Below, in pieces: positions 50,104-59,091 of a stretch of DNA of 64,000 nt (position 1 is its first letter; each line of letters starts with the position of its first letter). The stretch is from Ectobacillus funiculus (GTDB lineage: Bacteria; Bacillota; Bacilli; Bacillales; Bacillaceae_G): NCBI RefSeq assembly GCF_042429435.1, contig NZ_JBHMAF010000004.1; one strand, 5' to 3'. Under the pieces are notes generated by a model. It was given only the letters and a program-made list of their open reading frames with translations, did no database searches and was not told the origin of the DNA. Position numbers and translations under genes: made by a program.

Positions 50104-50874
50104 ATGAAATCATATAAAGGTTATTTGATTGATTTAGATGGAACGATGTATAAAGGGGAAGAAAAGATTGAGGAAGCAAGCGATTTTGTGAAAGTTTTGC
50201 AAGAGAAAGGGATACCATACTTATTTGTGACAAATAACTCATCGCGTAAGCCTGAGCAGGTAGCGGACAAGCTAATGAGTCTGGATATTCCAGCGGCACC
50301 GGAGCAAGTATTTACAACAAGTCAAGCAACAGCAAACTTTATTTATGAACAAAAGCCTACTGCTACGATTTACATGATTGGTGAAGAAGGATTGCATGCA
50401 GCGCTTGTAGAGAAAGGGTTTACCTTTGATGATAACAACCCGGATTTTGTCGTAATGGGTATCGACCGCGATATTACATATGAAAAGCTTGCAAAAGCAT
50501 GTCTAGCTGTGCGCAACGGTGCAACCTTTATTTCGACAAATGGGGATATTGCGTTGCCGACAGAACGCGGTATGATGCCAGGAAATGGTTCTCTTACCTC
50601 TGTTGTTGCTGTGTCAACGGAGACAAAACCTATTTTTATTGGCAAGCCTGAATCCATTATTACGGAGCAAGCGCTAAAGGTGATAGGGACAACAAAGGAA
50701 GAAACAATTATGGTTGGGGACAACTATGACACTGATATTATGGCAGGTATTCAGGCTGGACTGGACACATTGCTTGTGCATACAGGGGTCACGACTGTTG
50801 AAAAACTGCGCGAGTATGAAACACAGCCAACACATGTGATCCATTCTTTAACGGAGTGGATAGAGAAAATATAG
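50104..50874 (+). CDS. yutF: HAD-IIA (NagD-type) phosphatase YutF
   Basis: 256 aa. HAD motif 1 LIDLDGTMYKG (nucleophile Asp), motif 2 FVTNNSSRKPEQV, a C2A cap near 70-175, motif 3 IGKPESIITEQAL and motif 4 MVGDNYDTDIMAGIQAGLDT. Dephosphorylates small phosphomonoesters. AAGGAGAAGG precedes the ATG. Confidence 0.93.
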   Translation: MKSYKGYLIDLDGTMYKGEEKIEEASDFVKVLQEKGIPYLFVTNNSSRKPEQVADKLMSLDIPAAPEQVFTTSQATANFIYEQKPTATIYMIGEEGLHAALVEKGFTFDDNNPDFVVMGIDRDITYEKLAKACLAVRNGATFISTNGDIALPTERGMMPGNGSLTSVVAVSTETKPIFIGKPESIITEQALKVIGTTKEETIMVGDNYDTDIMAGIQAGLDTLLVHTGVTTVEKLREYETQPTHVIHSLTEWIEKI

Positions 50875-50940
50875 TATCCCCTACCAAAGGGGATATTCTA
50901 GATTTTGGAATCGATTTCTTATATAATAGCGAAGGAAGCA

Positions 50941-50953
50941 AAGTAATTTACTT
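50941..50953. promoter_or_regulatory. small palindrome upstream of the Cof phosphatase gene
   Basis: AAGTAATTTACTT, perfect around a central T, shortly after a TATAAT at 50921-50926. Possible operator. Confidence 0.3.
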
Positions 50954-50992
50954 ACTTTTATCACAATACGATTCATAGGGGCGGGAGATACG

Positions 50993-51772
50993 ATGAAACA
51001 ACAACTAATTTTCTTTGATATAGACGGGACGCTTTTGGATCATGACAAACAATTGCCGCTCTCTACGAAGCAGGCAATTAGAGCATTAAAGGAAAAAGGA
51101 CATGAGGTTGCAATTGCTACCGGACGTGCTCCTTTTATGTTTGAAGAGCTTCGCAAGGAATTAGAGATTGATACGTATGTAAGCTACAATGGACAGTATG
51201 TAGTCGCAAATAATAAGGTTCTTTATAAAAATCCGTTGTCGACCGAAACACTAGCAGCCCTTACTCGTGCTGCTGCGACAAATGACCATCCGCTAGTCTA
51301 TATGGATCATGAAGATATGAAGGCAACGGTTGAGAACCATCCTTACATGGAAGAAAGCATGAGTACGTTAAAAATTGATCGTTACCCAACACATAATCCG
51401 AAATATCTTGAGGAACGTGAAATCTATCAATCTTTATTATTTTGTAAGAATGAAGATGAAGCACAATATGCAGATGCGTTTGAACAGTTTCGTTTTGTAC
51501 GCTGGCATCCGCTATCAACCGATGTTTTGCCTGCGGGAGGATCTAAGGCAAGAGGGCTGCAGGCTGTGATGGATGCATTCGATTTCACGGCGGAACGAGT
51601 GTATGCTTTTGGTGATGGCTTAAATGATATTGAAATGCTGCAATTTGTGGGAAATAGTGTTGCAATGGGAAATGCGCCTGATGACGTAAAAAAGGCAGCT
51701 ACGCATGTTACAAAGGACGTTCAAGAAAATGGCATCCTGCATGGGCTTGAAATGGTAGGATTATTGAAATAA
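50993..51772 (+). CDS. Cof-type HAD-IIB phosphatase
   Basis: 259 aa. Motif 1 FFDIDGTLLDHD, motif 2 IATGRAPFMF, a type-IIB cap domain (about 85-190), motif 3 PAGGSKARGLQAVMD and motif 4 FGDGLNDIEMLQFVGNSVAMGNAP. Acts on sugar or nucleotide phosphates; substrate unknown. AGGGGCGGGAG precedes the ATG. Confidence 0.92.
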   Translation: MKQQLIFFDIDGTLLDHDKQLPLSTKQAIRALKEKGHEVAIATGRAPFMFEELRKELEIDTYVSYNGQYVVANNKVLYKNPLSTETLAALTRAAATNDHPLVYMDHEDMKATVENHPYMEESMSTLKIDRYPTHNPKYLEEREIYQSLLFCKNEDEAQYADAFEQFRFVRWHPLSTDVLPAGGSKARGLQAVMDAFDFTAERVYAFGDGLNDIEMLQFVGNSVAMGNAPDDVKKAATHVTKDVQENGILHGLEMVGLLK

Positions 51773-51778
51773 AGCCGC

Positions 51779-51915
51779 TAAAGAAAACTCGCCGATTGGC
51801 GAGTCCTGCCCTTGGGCGAAGACAGAGGCGTAGTTGCCCTTATACTTTGTTCCTAAAATTTCTAACTACGTCGAATTATCTTCCTGCTAGAAATTTATAC
51901 TTTCTTAAAGTATAA
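51779..51915 (-). repeat. interspersed element family A, copy A17 (reverse)
   Basis: Near consensus. Arms TATACTTTAAG and AAAGTATAAG pair fully. Its 3' end faces the Cof phosphatase stop codon. Confidence 0.92.
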
Positions 51916-51929
51916 AAAAGAAGAAAGAG

Positions 51930-51960
51930 CCTTCCGTGGTAAGGGAACACACGGAAGACT
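51930..51960 (-). terminator. hairpin downstream of yutG
   Basis: CTTCCGTG pairs with CACGGAAG; on the minus strand a T-rich tail follows. Confidence 0.55.
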
Positions 51961-51980
51961 GCTATAAATACCTTACATGG

Positions 51981-52012
51981 AACCACGCGTTTTAGACACG
52001 CGTGGTTTTACT
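51981..52012. terminator. hairpin between element A17 and yutG
   Basis: AACCACGCG pairs with CGCGTGGTT, followed by TT on the plus strand. Confidence 0.6.
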
Positions 52013-52040
52013 ATAAGAGCAGATCAGCTGAGGCTGTTTT

Positions 52041-52532
52041 CTATTCTGCATGTGCTGCGCGGTGAGCAAGGCGGCTGGATGCTGCAGCAGCAATCGCACC
52101 GATGATGTCGTCTAAAAATGTATGCACATATCCGCTGGATTTATCATTCAACATTTTTAAAATACCTGGTTTTACTTTGTCTACATACCCGAAGTTTGTA
52201 AACCCAATAGAGCCATATACATTAACGATGGACAAAGCGACAACCTCATCAATTCCGTACAAGCCTTCATCATTTTTTATAATAGTTTGCAAAGGTTCTT
52301 CTAGTAGGCCTTTCTCCGCTAGCATATCAAGCTGTATTCCGGTGACAAGCGCATTTTGTACCTCACGTTTTGATAATACGCGTTCCACGTTATAGCGGCA
52401 TTCCTCCATAGCAAGATTTGGATGGTAGTCTTTTTGCAGGAAATAAACAAGCTCTGCGATATGCTCAATCGTTACGCCGCGCTGTTGCAGAAGCTCCATT
52501 GCTTTTTCGCCAATTTGTTTTCTTTTAGTCAT
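52041..52532 (-). CDS. yutG: phosphatidylglycerophosphatase A-like protein YutG
   Basis: 163 aa. PgpA family with GVTIEHIAELVYFLQKDY, VGIQLDMLAEKGL-type segment and SSGYVHTFLDDIIGAIAAA near 130-150. PgpA proteins act on phosphatidylglycerophosphate; this soluble YutG subfamily has a less certain role. ATG 52532 follows AAAAGGTG by 5 bases; an adjacent ATG at 52535 is closer. Confidence 0.84.
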   Translation of the reverse strand: MTKRKQIGEKAMELLQQRGVTIEHIAELVYFLQKDYHPNLAMEECRYNVERVLSKREVQNALVTGIQLDMLAEKGLLEEPLQTIIKNDEGLYGIDEVVALSIVNVYGSIGFTNFGYVDKVKPGILKMLNDKSSGYVHTFLDDIIGAIAAAASSRLAHRAAHAE

Positions 52533-52665
52533 CATATCACCTTTTCTTTTTAATATTCTATACGTAAAGACGCTTTATTATGTGACGAGACAACACCTAT
52601 GAAAAAATAGGTAAAACAATCAAACACGTTCATATACATAGAAGTAAAAACACGAGGTGAAATAG

Positions 52666-53676
52666 ATGATACAAGAGTTGTTCGATCAATATCAAATCAC
52701 CGTTAGCGAGCTTGCTTCATTCGGCCCGTACCAAAGCTTTTGGATTCGCAACAAGGTGTACATCCTCGTGCCTGTCGGCAAGTTTCAAGAAGAGGAGCTT
52801 GTTGAGATGAAAAAATTGAGTGATTATATGACAGAGCAAGGAGATTTGAGTGTGGCCTCCTTTGTTCCGACTATACACGGTTATTATGTAAGTGAAATCG
52901 CGAACCAAAACTATTGCTTGCTCAAAACTATGCGGCAGATGGACCGACAGATACCTAATCTGAGCGAGGGGAAGGAGTTGGCAGCCTTCCATGAACGCAG
53001 CAAGCTGTTTCCAGAAGAAATTATAGAATTGAATCGTATTGGTGAATGGAAAGGCCTTTGGGAAAAGCGGCTTGACCAACTCGAAAAGTTTTGGCAAGGA
53101 AAAGCCGGTACTCATCCTGCTGATCCGTTTGAGAGACTATTTATTGAATCGTTCCCATATTACTTAGGAATAACAGAAAACGCAATTCAGTACGTTGTAG
53201 ATACCGAATTAGACGATGATCCAAAGCTAACTGATGCTGCTGCCATTTGCCAGCAGCGCTTCACATCGCAAACATGGCAAAAAACAAAGCGTATCAAGAT
53301 CCCGGTGGAATGGGTATACGATCACCCAACCCGCGATTTGGCAGAGTGGATCCGTCACACTTACATGGAAGAGCAGGATGATGCCGAAAAACGGATTCTG
53401 CAGTTTCTCACCGATTATGAAAGCGTAAGCCCCCTCTCTTCCTTTGGATGGCGGATGCTGTTTGCCCGTCTCCTCTGTCCGTTGCAGTATTTTGAAATAG
53501 TTGAAGGATATTACTTAACCAACAAGGAGGAGGTACGAAGTATGCACTATGAGAACCTCCAACAGATGGTCGAACGCTCCAGTGAGTTTGAGAGCTTTCT
53601 GAGCGGTTTTTATAAAATGGTACACCTTCCTATTCAAAAACTTGGTATTCGAGAAATTGACTGGCTGCAGCGTTAA
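52666..53676 (+). CDS. yutH: spore coat-associated kinase-like protein YutH
   Basis: 336 aa. Distant aminoglycoside-phosphotransferase/CotS-like fold: YQSFWIRNKVYILVPVG near 23, AAFHERSKLFP near 107, LFIESFPYYLGITENAIQYVVDTEL near 168, KIPVEWVYDHPTRDLAEWIRH near 216, and LSSFGWRMLFARLLCPLQYFEI near 264. YutH is a spore coat-associated protein in B. subtilis. GAGGTG precedes the ATG. Confidence 0.87.
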   Translation: MIQELFDQYQITVSELASFGPYQSFWIRNKVYILVPVGKFQEEELVEMKKLSDYMTEQGDLSVASFVPTIHGYYVSEIANQNYCLLKTMRQMDRQIPNLSEGKELAAFHERSKLFPEEIIELNRIGEWKGLWEKRLDQLEKFWQGKAGTHPADPFERLFIESFPYYLGITENAIQYVVDTELDDDPKLTDAAAICQQRFTSQTWQKTKRIKIPVEWVYDHPTRDLAEWIRHTYMEEQDDAEKRILQFLTDYESVSPLSSFGWRMLFARLLCPLQYFEIVEGYYLTNKEEVRSMHYENLQQMVERSSEFESFLSGFYKMVHLPIQKLGIREIDWLQR

Positions 53677-53770
53677 ACAGAGCGGACGTTTCAAACTTGT
53701 GAGATGGCCGTACTGGGCTAGTCCCCAGTATGAAGCAGTACGTTTAAAGATGGTTCTAAAGGTGACAAAA

Positions 53771-53799
53771 AAGAGACCTTTTAAAAAGGTCTCTTTTCA
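53771..53799 (+). terminator. terminator of yutH
   Basis: AGAGACCTTTT pairs with AAAAGGTCTCT, followed by TTT. Confidence 0.8.
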
Positions 53800-53823
53800 A
53801 TTTCATCTATCACAAGCATCTGC

Positions 53824-53857
53824 CCTAAAAAGCTGATTTTTAAACAGCAGCTTTTTT
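53824..53857 (+). terminator. second terminator-like hairpin
   Basis: AAAAAGCTG pairs with CAGCTTTTT, then more T. Element A18 begins at the T-tract. Confidence 0.7.
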
Positions 53858-53993
53858 TACACTGTAAGAAAGTATAAATTTCCAGCTAGAGGTGAATTCG
53901 ACGTAGTCGGAAATTTTAGGAATACAGTATAAGGGCAACTATGCCTCTGTCTTCGCCCAAGAGCGGGGCTCGCCAATCGGCGAGTTTTCTTTA
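53856..53993 (+). repeat. interspersed element family A, copy A18
   Basis: TTTA at both ends. Arms TTACACTGTAAG/TACAGTATAAG. Ends CTCGCCAATCGGCGAGTTTTCTTTA. Confidence 0.92.
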
Positions 53994-54047
53994 AAAGTAA
54001 AAGAAAAGAATGTATAACTCTTTTCAAGGGACGAGTGTGCTTTTTGT

Positions 54048-54175
54048 ATTACGCTTTAAGAACGCATAAATTTCCAGATAGAAGCGCATTCCATCTAGCA
54101 GGAAATTGTAAGAACAAAGTGTAAGTGCAATTACGTCTCTGTCTTCGCCTAAGGACAGGGCCCGTTCTCTCTTTA
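54048..54175 (+). repeat. interspersed element family A, copy A19
   Basis: Arms TTACGCTTTAAG/AAAGTGTAAG pair (with a G-U). The terminator hairpin is largely lost (GGGCCCGTTCTCTCTTTA). The complement of its last TTA is the stop codon of yutI. Confidence 0.87.
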
Positions 54176-54409
54176 GAATACTTGTTCTACTTCTACAACG
54201 CCGGGAACTTCTTCTAAAAGAGCACGCTCAATACCTGCTTTTAACGTGATAGTAGAGCTCGGGCAGCTGCCGCAAGCACCCATCAAACGTAATTTTACAA
54301 TACCCTCTTCAATGTCAACCAATTCTACGTCTCCGCCATCGCGAAGCAAGAATGGACGTAATTTATCTAATACTTCCTGAACTTCTTCAAACATGTTTTC
54401 GTTTGCCAT
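54173..54409 (-). CDS. yutI: NifU-like Fe-S protein YutI
   Basis: 78 aa. NifU C-terminal domain only: VLDKLRPFLLRDGGDVELV and the cluster motif MGACGSCPSSTITLKAGIE with CxxC near 46-49. It carries or transfers Fe-S clusters. AAAGGAG lies 9 bases before the ATG. Its stop codon TAA coincides with the terminal TTTA of element A19 on the opposite strand. Confidence 0.92.
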   Translation of the reverse strand: MANENMFEEVQEVLDKLRPFLLRDGGDVELVDIEEGIVKLRLMGACGSCPSSTITLKAGIERALLEEVPGVVEVEQVF

Positions 54410-54559
54410 TGTTATCGACTCCTTTCTTCTCTTTTATTATAATCATTATAAAGCGAAAAATCTATTGATATCTCTTAGCTTTCCACAATGAGATCAGACA
54501 AACAGAATCTTCTCTTATAGTATATGCATTTTAAAGCTAGCATGTCAGGAGGGTGATGT

Positions 54560-54862
54560 ATGGTAAAAATTAGCGTTTATGGGGCAAAGGTGATTTGTGC
54601 TAGCTGCGTTGGCATGCCTTCATCAATTGAGACATTTGAATGGTTGCAGGCGGCAATCAGACGTAAGTATCCAGAGCAATTGTTTCAATTTGAGTATATC
54701 GATATTTTTGAACAGCAGGGCGATCACCGTAAGCAATTGTTTGCGCAGCGTGTTGTAGACGAAGAATTATTTTACCCAGTTGTCCTTGTGAATGATTGTA
54801 TTGTGGGGGAAGGAAATCCGCGCTTGAAGGATGTATATGAGGAGATTGAAAAATATTTGTAA
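54560..54862 (+). CDS. yuzD: YuzD-like protein (DUF1462)
   Basis: 100 aa, thioredoxin-like. VYGAKVICASCVGMPSSIETFEWL with a CxxC near 14-17 and YPVVLVNDCIVGEGNPRLKDVYEEIEKYL, as in DUF1462/YuzD. Conserved as divergent neighbour of yutI; probably redox or Fe-S related (inference). CAGGAGGG precedes the ATG. The stop codon adjoins a family A fragment. Confidence 0.87.
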   Translation: MVKISVYGAKVICASCVGMPSSIETFEWLQAAIRRKYPEQLFQFEYIDIFEQQGDHRKQLFAQRVVDEELFYPVVLVNDCIVGEGNPRLKDVYEEIEKYL

Positions 54863-54918
54863 CGACGTTGACTGGCTTTCCGGCTAGAAATTTATACTTC
54901 ATTTCTTAAAAGTGTGAA
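54863..54918 (-). repeat. family A element, 5' fragment (A20, reverse)
   Basis: On the minus strand CACACTTTTAAGAAATGAAG then TATAAATTTCTAGC and the loop up to CAACGTCGTTAC. The second half is missing. Confidence 0.78.
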
Positions 54919-54944
54919 AAAAGAGCGAGATCCTCGCTCTTTTA
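54917..54944. terminator. bidirectional terminator yuzD / yutJ
   Basis: AAGAGCGAG pairs with CTCGCTCTT, with A- and T-runs on both sides; it touches the yutJ stop codon. Confidence 0.75.
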
Positions 54945-56009
54945 TCCATTATGATGTTTGTACATCCAAAGCAACCCCGATTTTAATAAACGCGGCACAC
55001 GTCCGACGAGTGTTTGGTTAGCTAGTAAGCCAAATCCACGTTTTTTCCCGAGGGAGCCGAGTACCCCTTTGAGCTTGATGATAGGCATCTCCTCTGGAAG
55101 CGGCTCATTCTTCCATCTTTTTTGCAGGACGCTGACAACTTGCTCAGCCTGTGCCTCCGCTAGCTGGGCGGACGGTGCATGAGTGGCGTGTGCACAATCC
55201 CCAATCACATAAGCATTCTCGAAATTTGGTATGTTATGGTACTTTGTTGTTAGAACACGTCCCATGTTATCTTTTTCGGCTGGCAGCTGTTGTACAATAT
55301 GGTTTGCTTGAATGCCTGCTGTCCAGACAATTGCATCGCATGGCAGCGCTTCGTCGTGGTTATATACAATGCCTGGTTCTACCTTCGTAATGTTAGAATT
55401 ACGGATAATTGTTACATTGTGATCGATAAACCAATCCTCCACATAGTAGCTTAGACGCTCAGAGAACATGGAGAGGATGCGTGAGCCGCGGTCAAATAAG
55501 TAAATTGTCAAATCTGATCGGCTTTCGCGTAATTCACTTGCAACCTCAACGCCGCTTAGGCCTGCGCCAACAATGCCAACTACTGCATTCGGTTTTAAAT
55601 CGTTTAGATGCTGGTATGCTTGTCGCGCTTTTTCAATGGATTGCAGGCTTAGTGTATGTTCCTGGGCACCAGGTACGTTATGATATTTGTCCTCACAGCC
55701 GAGTCCGATCACAACGTCGTCATACTGAATTTTTTCCCCGTTCTTCAGTTCTACGAAGCAATTTTCAAGATCAATATGAACAGCTTCACCGTATTTCTTC
55801 TCTAAGCGAGAATGGTCTGGAAATGCCATGCGAACATGCGTATCTGAGGTTGTACCTGCTACAAGTGCATAGTATTCTGTTTTAAAGCAATGGTATGGAA
55901 CTTTGTCAATCAAAGTAATCTGAACATCGTCCGGAAGATCGTTTGGAAGAAAGCGTTGTAAGATTCTCATTCCGCCGTATCCGCCACCGACAAGTACAAG
56001 TTGCTTCAT
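54942..56009 (-). CDS. yutJ: type II NADH dehydrogenase-like flavoprotein YutJ
   Basis: 355 aa, identical in length to B. subtilis YutJ. FAD site LVLVGGGYGGMRILQRF at the N terminus, NAD site VGIVGAGLSGVEVASELRE near 157, and the ATG-like VIGDCAHATHAPSAQLAEAQAEQVV near 270. The C terminus lacks a clear long membrane anchor. Oxidises NAD(P)H. The start at 56009 follows AAAGGGGG; the frame runs on to 56261 with AT-rich non-coding composition. Confidence 0.9.
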   Translation of the reverse strand: MKQLVLVGGGYGGMRILQRFLPNDLPDDVQITLIDKVPYHCFKTEYYALVAGTTSDTHVRMAFPDHSRLEKKYGEAVHIDLENCFVELKNGEKIQYDDVVIGLGCEDKYHNVPGAQEHTLSLQSIEKARQAYQHLNDLKPNAVVGIVGAGLSGVEVASELRESRSDLTIYLFDRGSRILSMFSERLSYYVEDWFIDHNVTIIRNSNITKVEPGIVYNHDEALPCDAIVWTAGIQANHIVQQLPAEKDNMGRVLTTKYHNIPNFENAYVIGDCAHATHAPSAQLAEAQAEQVVSVLQKRWKNEPLPEEMPIIKLKGVLGSLGKKRGFGLLANQTLVGRVPRLLKSGLLWMYKHHNG

Positions 56010-56156
56010 GAGGGAGTCCCCCTTTACTATAGAATAGTTCTTTTGCATATAGAAATCATATTGACAAAACTTTCTTCGTATGATGCCCAACAAAAATATA
56101 ACGAATTCATGAAAAAATAGCAATGAATATAGGTAAATATAAGGAAAATAAGAATA

Positions 56157-56185
56157 TTGACGAGGAAAATAAAAATGATTACAGT
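56157..56185 (+). promoter_or_regulatory. sigma-A promoter of yuzB
   Basis: TTGACG (56157-56162), 17-base spacer, TACAGT (56180-56185). Confidence 0.55.
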
Positions 56186-56207
56186 AAGGGGAGTGAGGTG
56201 AGAAGTA

Positions 56208-56447
56208 GTGATAAAACCGATTATTGAGTTTTGTGTCAGCAATCTGGCGAACGGTTCGCAAAAGGCGCGGGCGGTGCTGGAGAAGGATTCAAATCTAGAT
56301 GTCATTGAGTATGGCTGTCTCGGCTATTGCGGTATTTGTTATGATGGCCCTTACGCTTTAGTAAACGGAGAGGTCGTAACAGGAGAGACACCGGACAAGC
56401 TCATTGAAAATATATATGAATATTTGGAAGAAAATCCAATGTTTTAA
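56208..56447 (+). CDS. yuzB: YuzB-like protein (DUF1450)
   Basis: 79 aa. Cys-rich: FCVSNLANG, then VIEYGCLGYCGICYDGPYALVNGEVV with a C-x3-C-x2-C cluster near 43-49, typical of DUF1450, probably a small thioredoxin-like or metal-binding protein. GTG start with GAGGTGAG upstream. Divergent from yutJ as in B. subtilis. Confidence 0.88.
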   Translation: MIKPIIEFCVSNLANGSQKARAVLEKDSNLDVIEYGCLGYCGICYDGPYALVNGEVVTGETPDKLIENIYEYLEENPMF

Positions 56448-56488
56448 GCATGGCCTTATAGGCGATGCTTTTCCACTTTTGGATAAAA

Positions 56489-56626
56489 TAAAGAAAACTC
56501 GCCGATTGGCAAGCCCTGCTCTTGGGCGCAGCCAGAGGCGTAGTTGCACTTATACTGTATTCCTAAAATTTCTCGCTACGTCGAACCGGCATCCGGCTAG
56601 AAATTTATACGTTCTTACAGTGTAAA
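56489..56626 (-). repeat. interspersed element family A, copy A21 (reverse)
   Basis: Full copy; arms TTTACACTGTAAG/TACAGTATAAG. Second member of a head-to-tail pair with A22. Confidence 0.92.
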
Positions 56627-56707
56627 GAAAACTCGCCGATTGGCAAGCTCTGCTCTTGGGCGTAGCCAGAGGCGTAGTTGCCCTGATACTTTATTATTTA
56701 AGTATAA
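56623..56707 (-). repeat. interspersed element family A, copy A22 (reverse, internally deleted)
   Basis: Read on the minus strand: a stub of the 5' arm (TATACTTAAATAATAAAGTATC), then the second half and the terminator TTGCCAATCGGCGAG. The loop and half of the hairpin are deleted. Its TTTA end is the left boundary of A21. Confidence 0.88.
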
Positions 56708-56832
56708 AAAAAGAAAAACCCCTATCTAATGGGCTTTTCCTTTTATAATGAGAAACGGGGGATATCTCTATTGTGTTCAAAAACATCTCATTTTATACTT
56801 AGATAAATATATTTTTTGGAGTGGAGCAAAAG

Positions 56833-57687
56833 ATGAATCAATTTTCCTTTACGAAAATGCATGGTCTTGGTAATAATTATATTTACGTCAATCTGTTTGA
56901 AGAACAGCTAGAGGAGGCAATGCTCCCGGAACTTGCCCGTCGAGTCTCAGATGTAAACACTGGAATCGGCTCGGACGGTATGATTTTAGTTTGTCCTTCG
57001 GAGAACGCACCGGTGAAAATGCGGATTTTTAACCGTGATGGTTCTGAGGCGAGAAGCTGTGGTAACGGTTTGCGCTGCGTAGCAAAGTATGCGTACGAGC
57101 ATAACTTAGTAGAGGATACAGTATTCTCGATTGATACGTTGTCCGGACCGGTGCACGCGGAAGTGACGGTTCAGGACGGAAAGGTAACGCTTGTTACAAT
57201 TGATATGGGGCAACCGCGCTTGACAAGAAGCGAAATCCCGATGCTTGGAGAAGGAGAAACACCGTTTATCATCGAAGAGTTTTTATATGAAAATCGCCGT
57301 TATGAGCTGACTGCCGTTTCTATGGGGAATCCGCACGGCGTTATTTTTGTGGATCGTATTGAAGATGCACCGCTTACAACACTTGGTCCGGTATTAGAAA
57401 AGCATGAAATGTTCCCAGATAGTGTAAATGTAGAATTTGTTGAGATTGTTAATGAGAAGGAAATGAATTTTCGCGTATGGGAGCGAGGCTCTGGTATAAC
57501 GCAAGCGTGTGGAACAGGAGCATGTGCTGCGGTAGTTGCGGCTGTGTTAAACGATAAAATGGAAAAAGGCGTGGAGACAATTGTTCATTTGGCAGGGGGC
57601 GATTTGTTTATCACCTGGACAGAAGATGGTACTGTCTTGATGAAGGGTCCTGCCGAAACGATTTGCACCGGCATATATTATTACTAA
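56833..57687 (+). CDS. dapF: diaminopimelate epimerase
   Basis: 284 aa. Two active-site Cys motifs: FNRDGSEARSCGNGLRCVAKY near 65-85 and GSGITQACGTGACAAVV near 220; N-terminal FTKMHGLGNNYIYV. It converts LL- to meso-diaminopimelate for lysine and peptidoglycan. The start is ATG 56833 after GGAGTGGAG; the in-frame GTG at 56821 overlaps that site. Confidence 0.97.
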   Translation: MNQFSFTKMHGLGNNYIYVNLFEEQLEEAMLPELARRVSDVNTGIGSDGMILVCPSENAPVKMRIFNRDGSEARSCGNGLRCVAKYAYEHNLVEDTVFSIDTLSGPVHAEVTVQDGKVTLVTIDMGQPRLTRSEIPMLGEGETPFIIEEFLYENRRYELTAVSMGNPHGVIFVDRIEDAPLTTLGPVLEKHEMFPDSVNVEFVEIVNEKEMNFRVWERGSGITQACGTGACAAVVAAVLNDKMEKGVETIVHLAGGDLFITWTEDGTVLMKGPAETICTGIYYY

Positions 57688-57772
57688 AGGCTACCAACAT
57701 TAAGCAAGTCTCTCTGTTTGAGGAGAGAGATGTCTAAAGGGTATAATAGGGCAAGAAGGGAAGGTGTTATAG

Positions 57773-58126
57773 ATGATTGTTGTAACAGAACAAGCAGCAT
57801 ACCAAATTCAAGAAATGATTAAAGAGGCCGGGGAAGGCGAGCAATATGTACGCCTTGCAGTAAATGGCGGCGGCTGCAGTGGTCTTTCCTACGGTTTAGG
57901 CTTCGAGAAGGATGCGAATGAGCAGGATGAGATACTCGAGTTTCATGGTGTGAAATTCCTTATTGATAAACAAGATGCTCCGATTTTACAAGGAGTAAAA
58001 ATCGATTATAAGCAATCTATGCTTGGCGGTGGATTTACGATTGATAATCCAAATGCTATCGCAACATGCGGCTGCGGTTCCTCGTTCCGTACAGCGGCAA
58101 ATGCAGGAACGCCAGAGCAGTGTTAG
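57773..58126 (+). CDS. yutM: HesB/IscA-type Fe-S carrier protein YutM
   Basis: 117 aa. A-type carrier: IVVTEQAAYQIQEMIKEAGE, GGGCSGLSYGLGFE (first Cys near 37) and IATCGCGSSF (Cys pair near 101-103). Delivers Fe-S clusters to target proteins. GGGAAGGTG precedes the ATG. Single gene after dapF. Confidence 0.95.
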   Translation: MIVVTEQAAYQIQEMIKEAGEGEQYVRLAVNGGGCSGLSYGLGFEKDANEQDEILEFHGVKFLIDKQDAPILQGVKIDYKQSMLGGGFTIDNPNAIATCGCGSSFRTAANAGTPEQC

Positions 58127-58446
58127 TACTGCGAAGCTGAATAAATCACCGGCAGTAATTCAGTTTTTCCGCAGAACAAAGCATGCATAGAGGGCAGGGA
58201 ATCCTGCTGCGTCTACAGAGAGGGTCACAGTCTTAGAATCGACCTTGATAAGTGCGTGCCGATAACGGTTCATATTGTTGACCTTCTTGACAATGAATTG
58301 CGAAATTCGTGTGTTGAGAGGGTCTAGTTTGTTTAGTACTGAATCAAAGAAAGTAATGGTTTAATAGATTTGTGAAGAAGTGGAACTTTTGGATAAAACA
58401 TGAAATATTGTGAATGATAGGAACGCAAATAGTAACGTTTAAATGC
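58127..58446. other. non-coding stretch after yutM
   Basis: About 320 bases with stops in all frames. Small inverted repeats (for example ATTGT...ACAAT around 58281-58305) but no recognised gene, element or terminator. Confidence 0.4.
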
Positions 58447-58475
58447 TTGTCAATATTGTATAGTTTGGGTATGAT
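58447..58475 (+). promoter_or_regulatory. sigma-A promoter reading into the structured RNA
   Basis: TTGTCA (58447-58452), 17-base spacer, TATGAT (58470-58475). The predicted start near 58482 lies about 50 bases before the first stem of the RNA. Confidence 0.6.
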
Positions 58476-58534
58476 GTAGTTAGGGAATACATGATCAAGT
58501 ATGTCGGTTAGTATTAATCATTGAAGTGAACAAT

Positions 58535-58820
58535 AATCACGCTGCATGCACAGGTCAAGAAGCTGTTTGCCGTGATTTGGAGCTGTCTATGGGAGCTTTG
58601 TATTTTCAAAGGATTGTATAGACAGCGCTGAATTGCCTGTCCGGAAATCAAGGCAAGGATGTTGCATGTTTGTCTCTAAGAAGGGACAAGACAAGAGTGG
58701 GTATTTTATCATTTTCCGACAGAAGACTTCCACTTCAAGCACGTGATGGGCGTAGAAGTGGGGGATGAATGTCGGCTAGGCAATCGCCTAGCATGTTTGG
58801 TTAGAAGAAACAGAATCCTG
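58535..58820 (+). ncRNA. structured RNA resembling HEARO / IscB omega-RNA
   Basis: Six consecutive stems: AATCACG/CGTGATT (58535-58577), GCTGTCTAT/ATAGACAGC (58582-58626), TTGCCT/AGGCAA (58633-58656), TTGTC/GACAA (58670-58689), nested CCGACA/TGTCGG and CCACTTC/GAAGTGG (58716-58775), and GCTAGGC/GCCTAGC (58775-58792). Stems 5 and 6 share a G at the junction. The 3' part (GGGACAAGACAAG, GGGGATGAATGTCGGC, AGCATGTTTGGTTAG) recalls the conserved segments of HEARO RNAs that guide the transposon nuclease IscB; this is from memory and untested. No intact iscB follows. Confidence 0.55.
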
Positions 58821-59020
58821 ACTTCATTTGGAGTGGCACAATCTGTTCTTGCATTACCACCATTTTGCCGCAAAGGCCAGAGGATCTAGCTCCAGAATGG
58901 TGAGCGCATTGATGCAAGAACATCGCAACACGTATAGGGTGAAAAAAGAGAAGCAGCTATCACTCCTTGCAAGAGGCAAAGTCGCCTCGGTGACATTTGT
59001 CCCTTACAAGAAAGTTTGAG
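58821..59020 (+). pseudogene. possible decayed transposon ORF
   Basis: Between the RNA and the right-end palindrome only a 63-codon frame remains (58828-59019, ending GKVASVTFVPYKKV). Composition is consistent with the basic tail of a transposon protein, but I cannot match it to IscB, IsrB or TnpB motifs. No RuvC or HNH signature survives. Confidence 0.3.
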
Positions 59021-59091
59021 CTCTCCCTATTTGCCCTATGAGAAGCCTGTTGAACGGCTCTGTATTTCGCTTCTTAGGAAGAGGATACGGA

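Noticed and set aside
54942..56261. 439-residue form of YutJ
   Set aside because: The upstream 84 codons are AT-rich non-coding sequence; the ribosome site and FAD motif place the start at 56009.
58828..59019. 63-codon frame as a genuine gene
   Set aside because: No good ribosome site, no recognisable domain, and it lies between the structured RNA and the IS605-like right end; treated as possible transposon remnant only.
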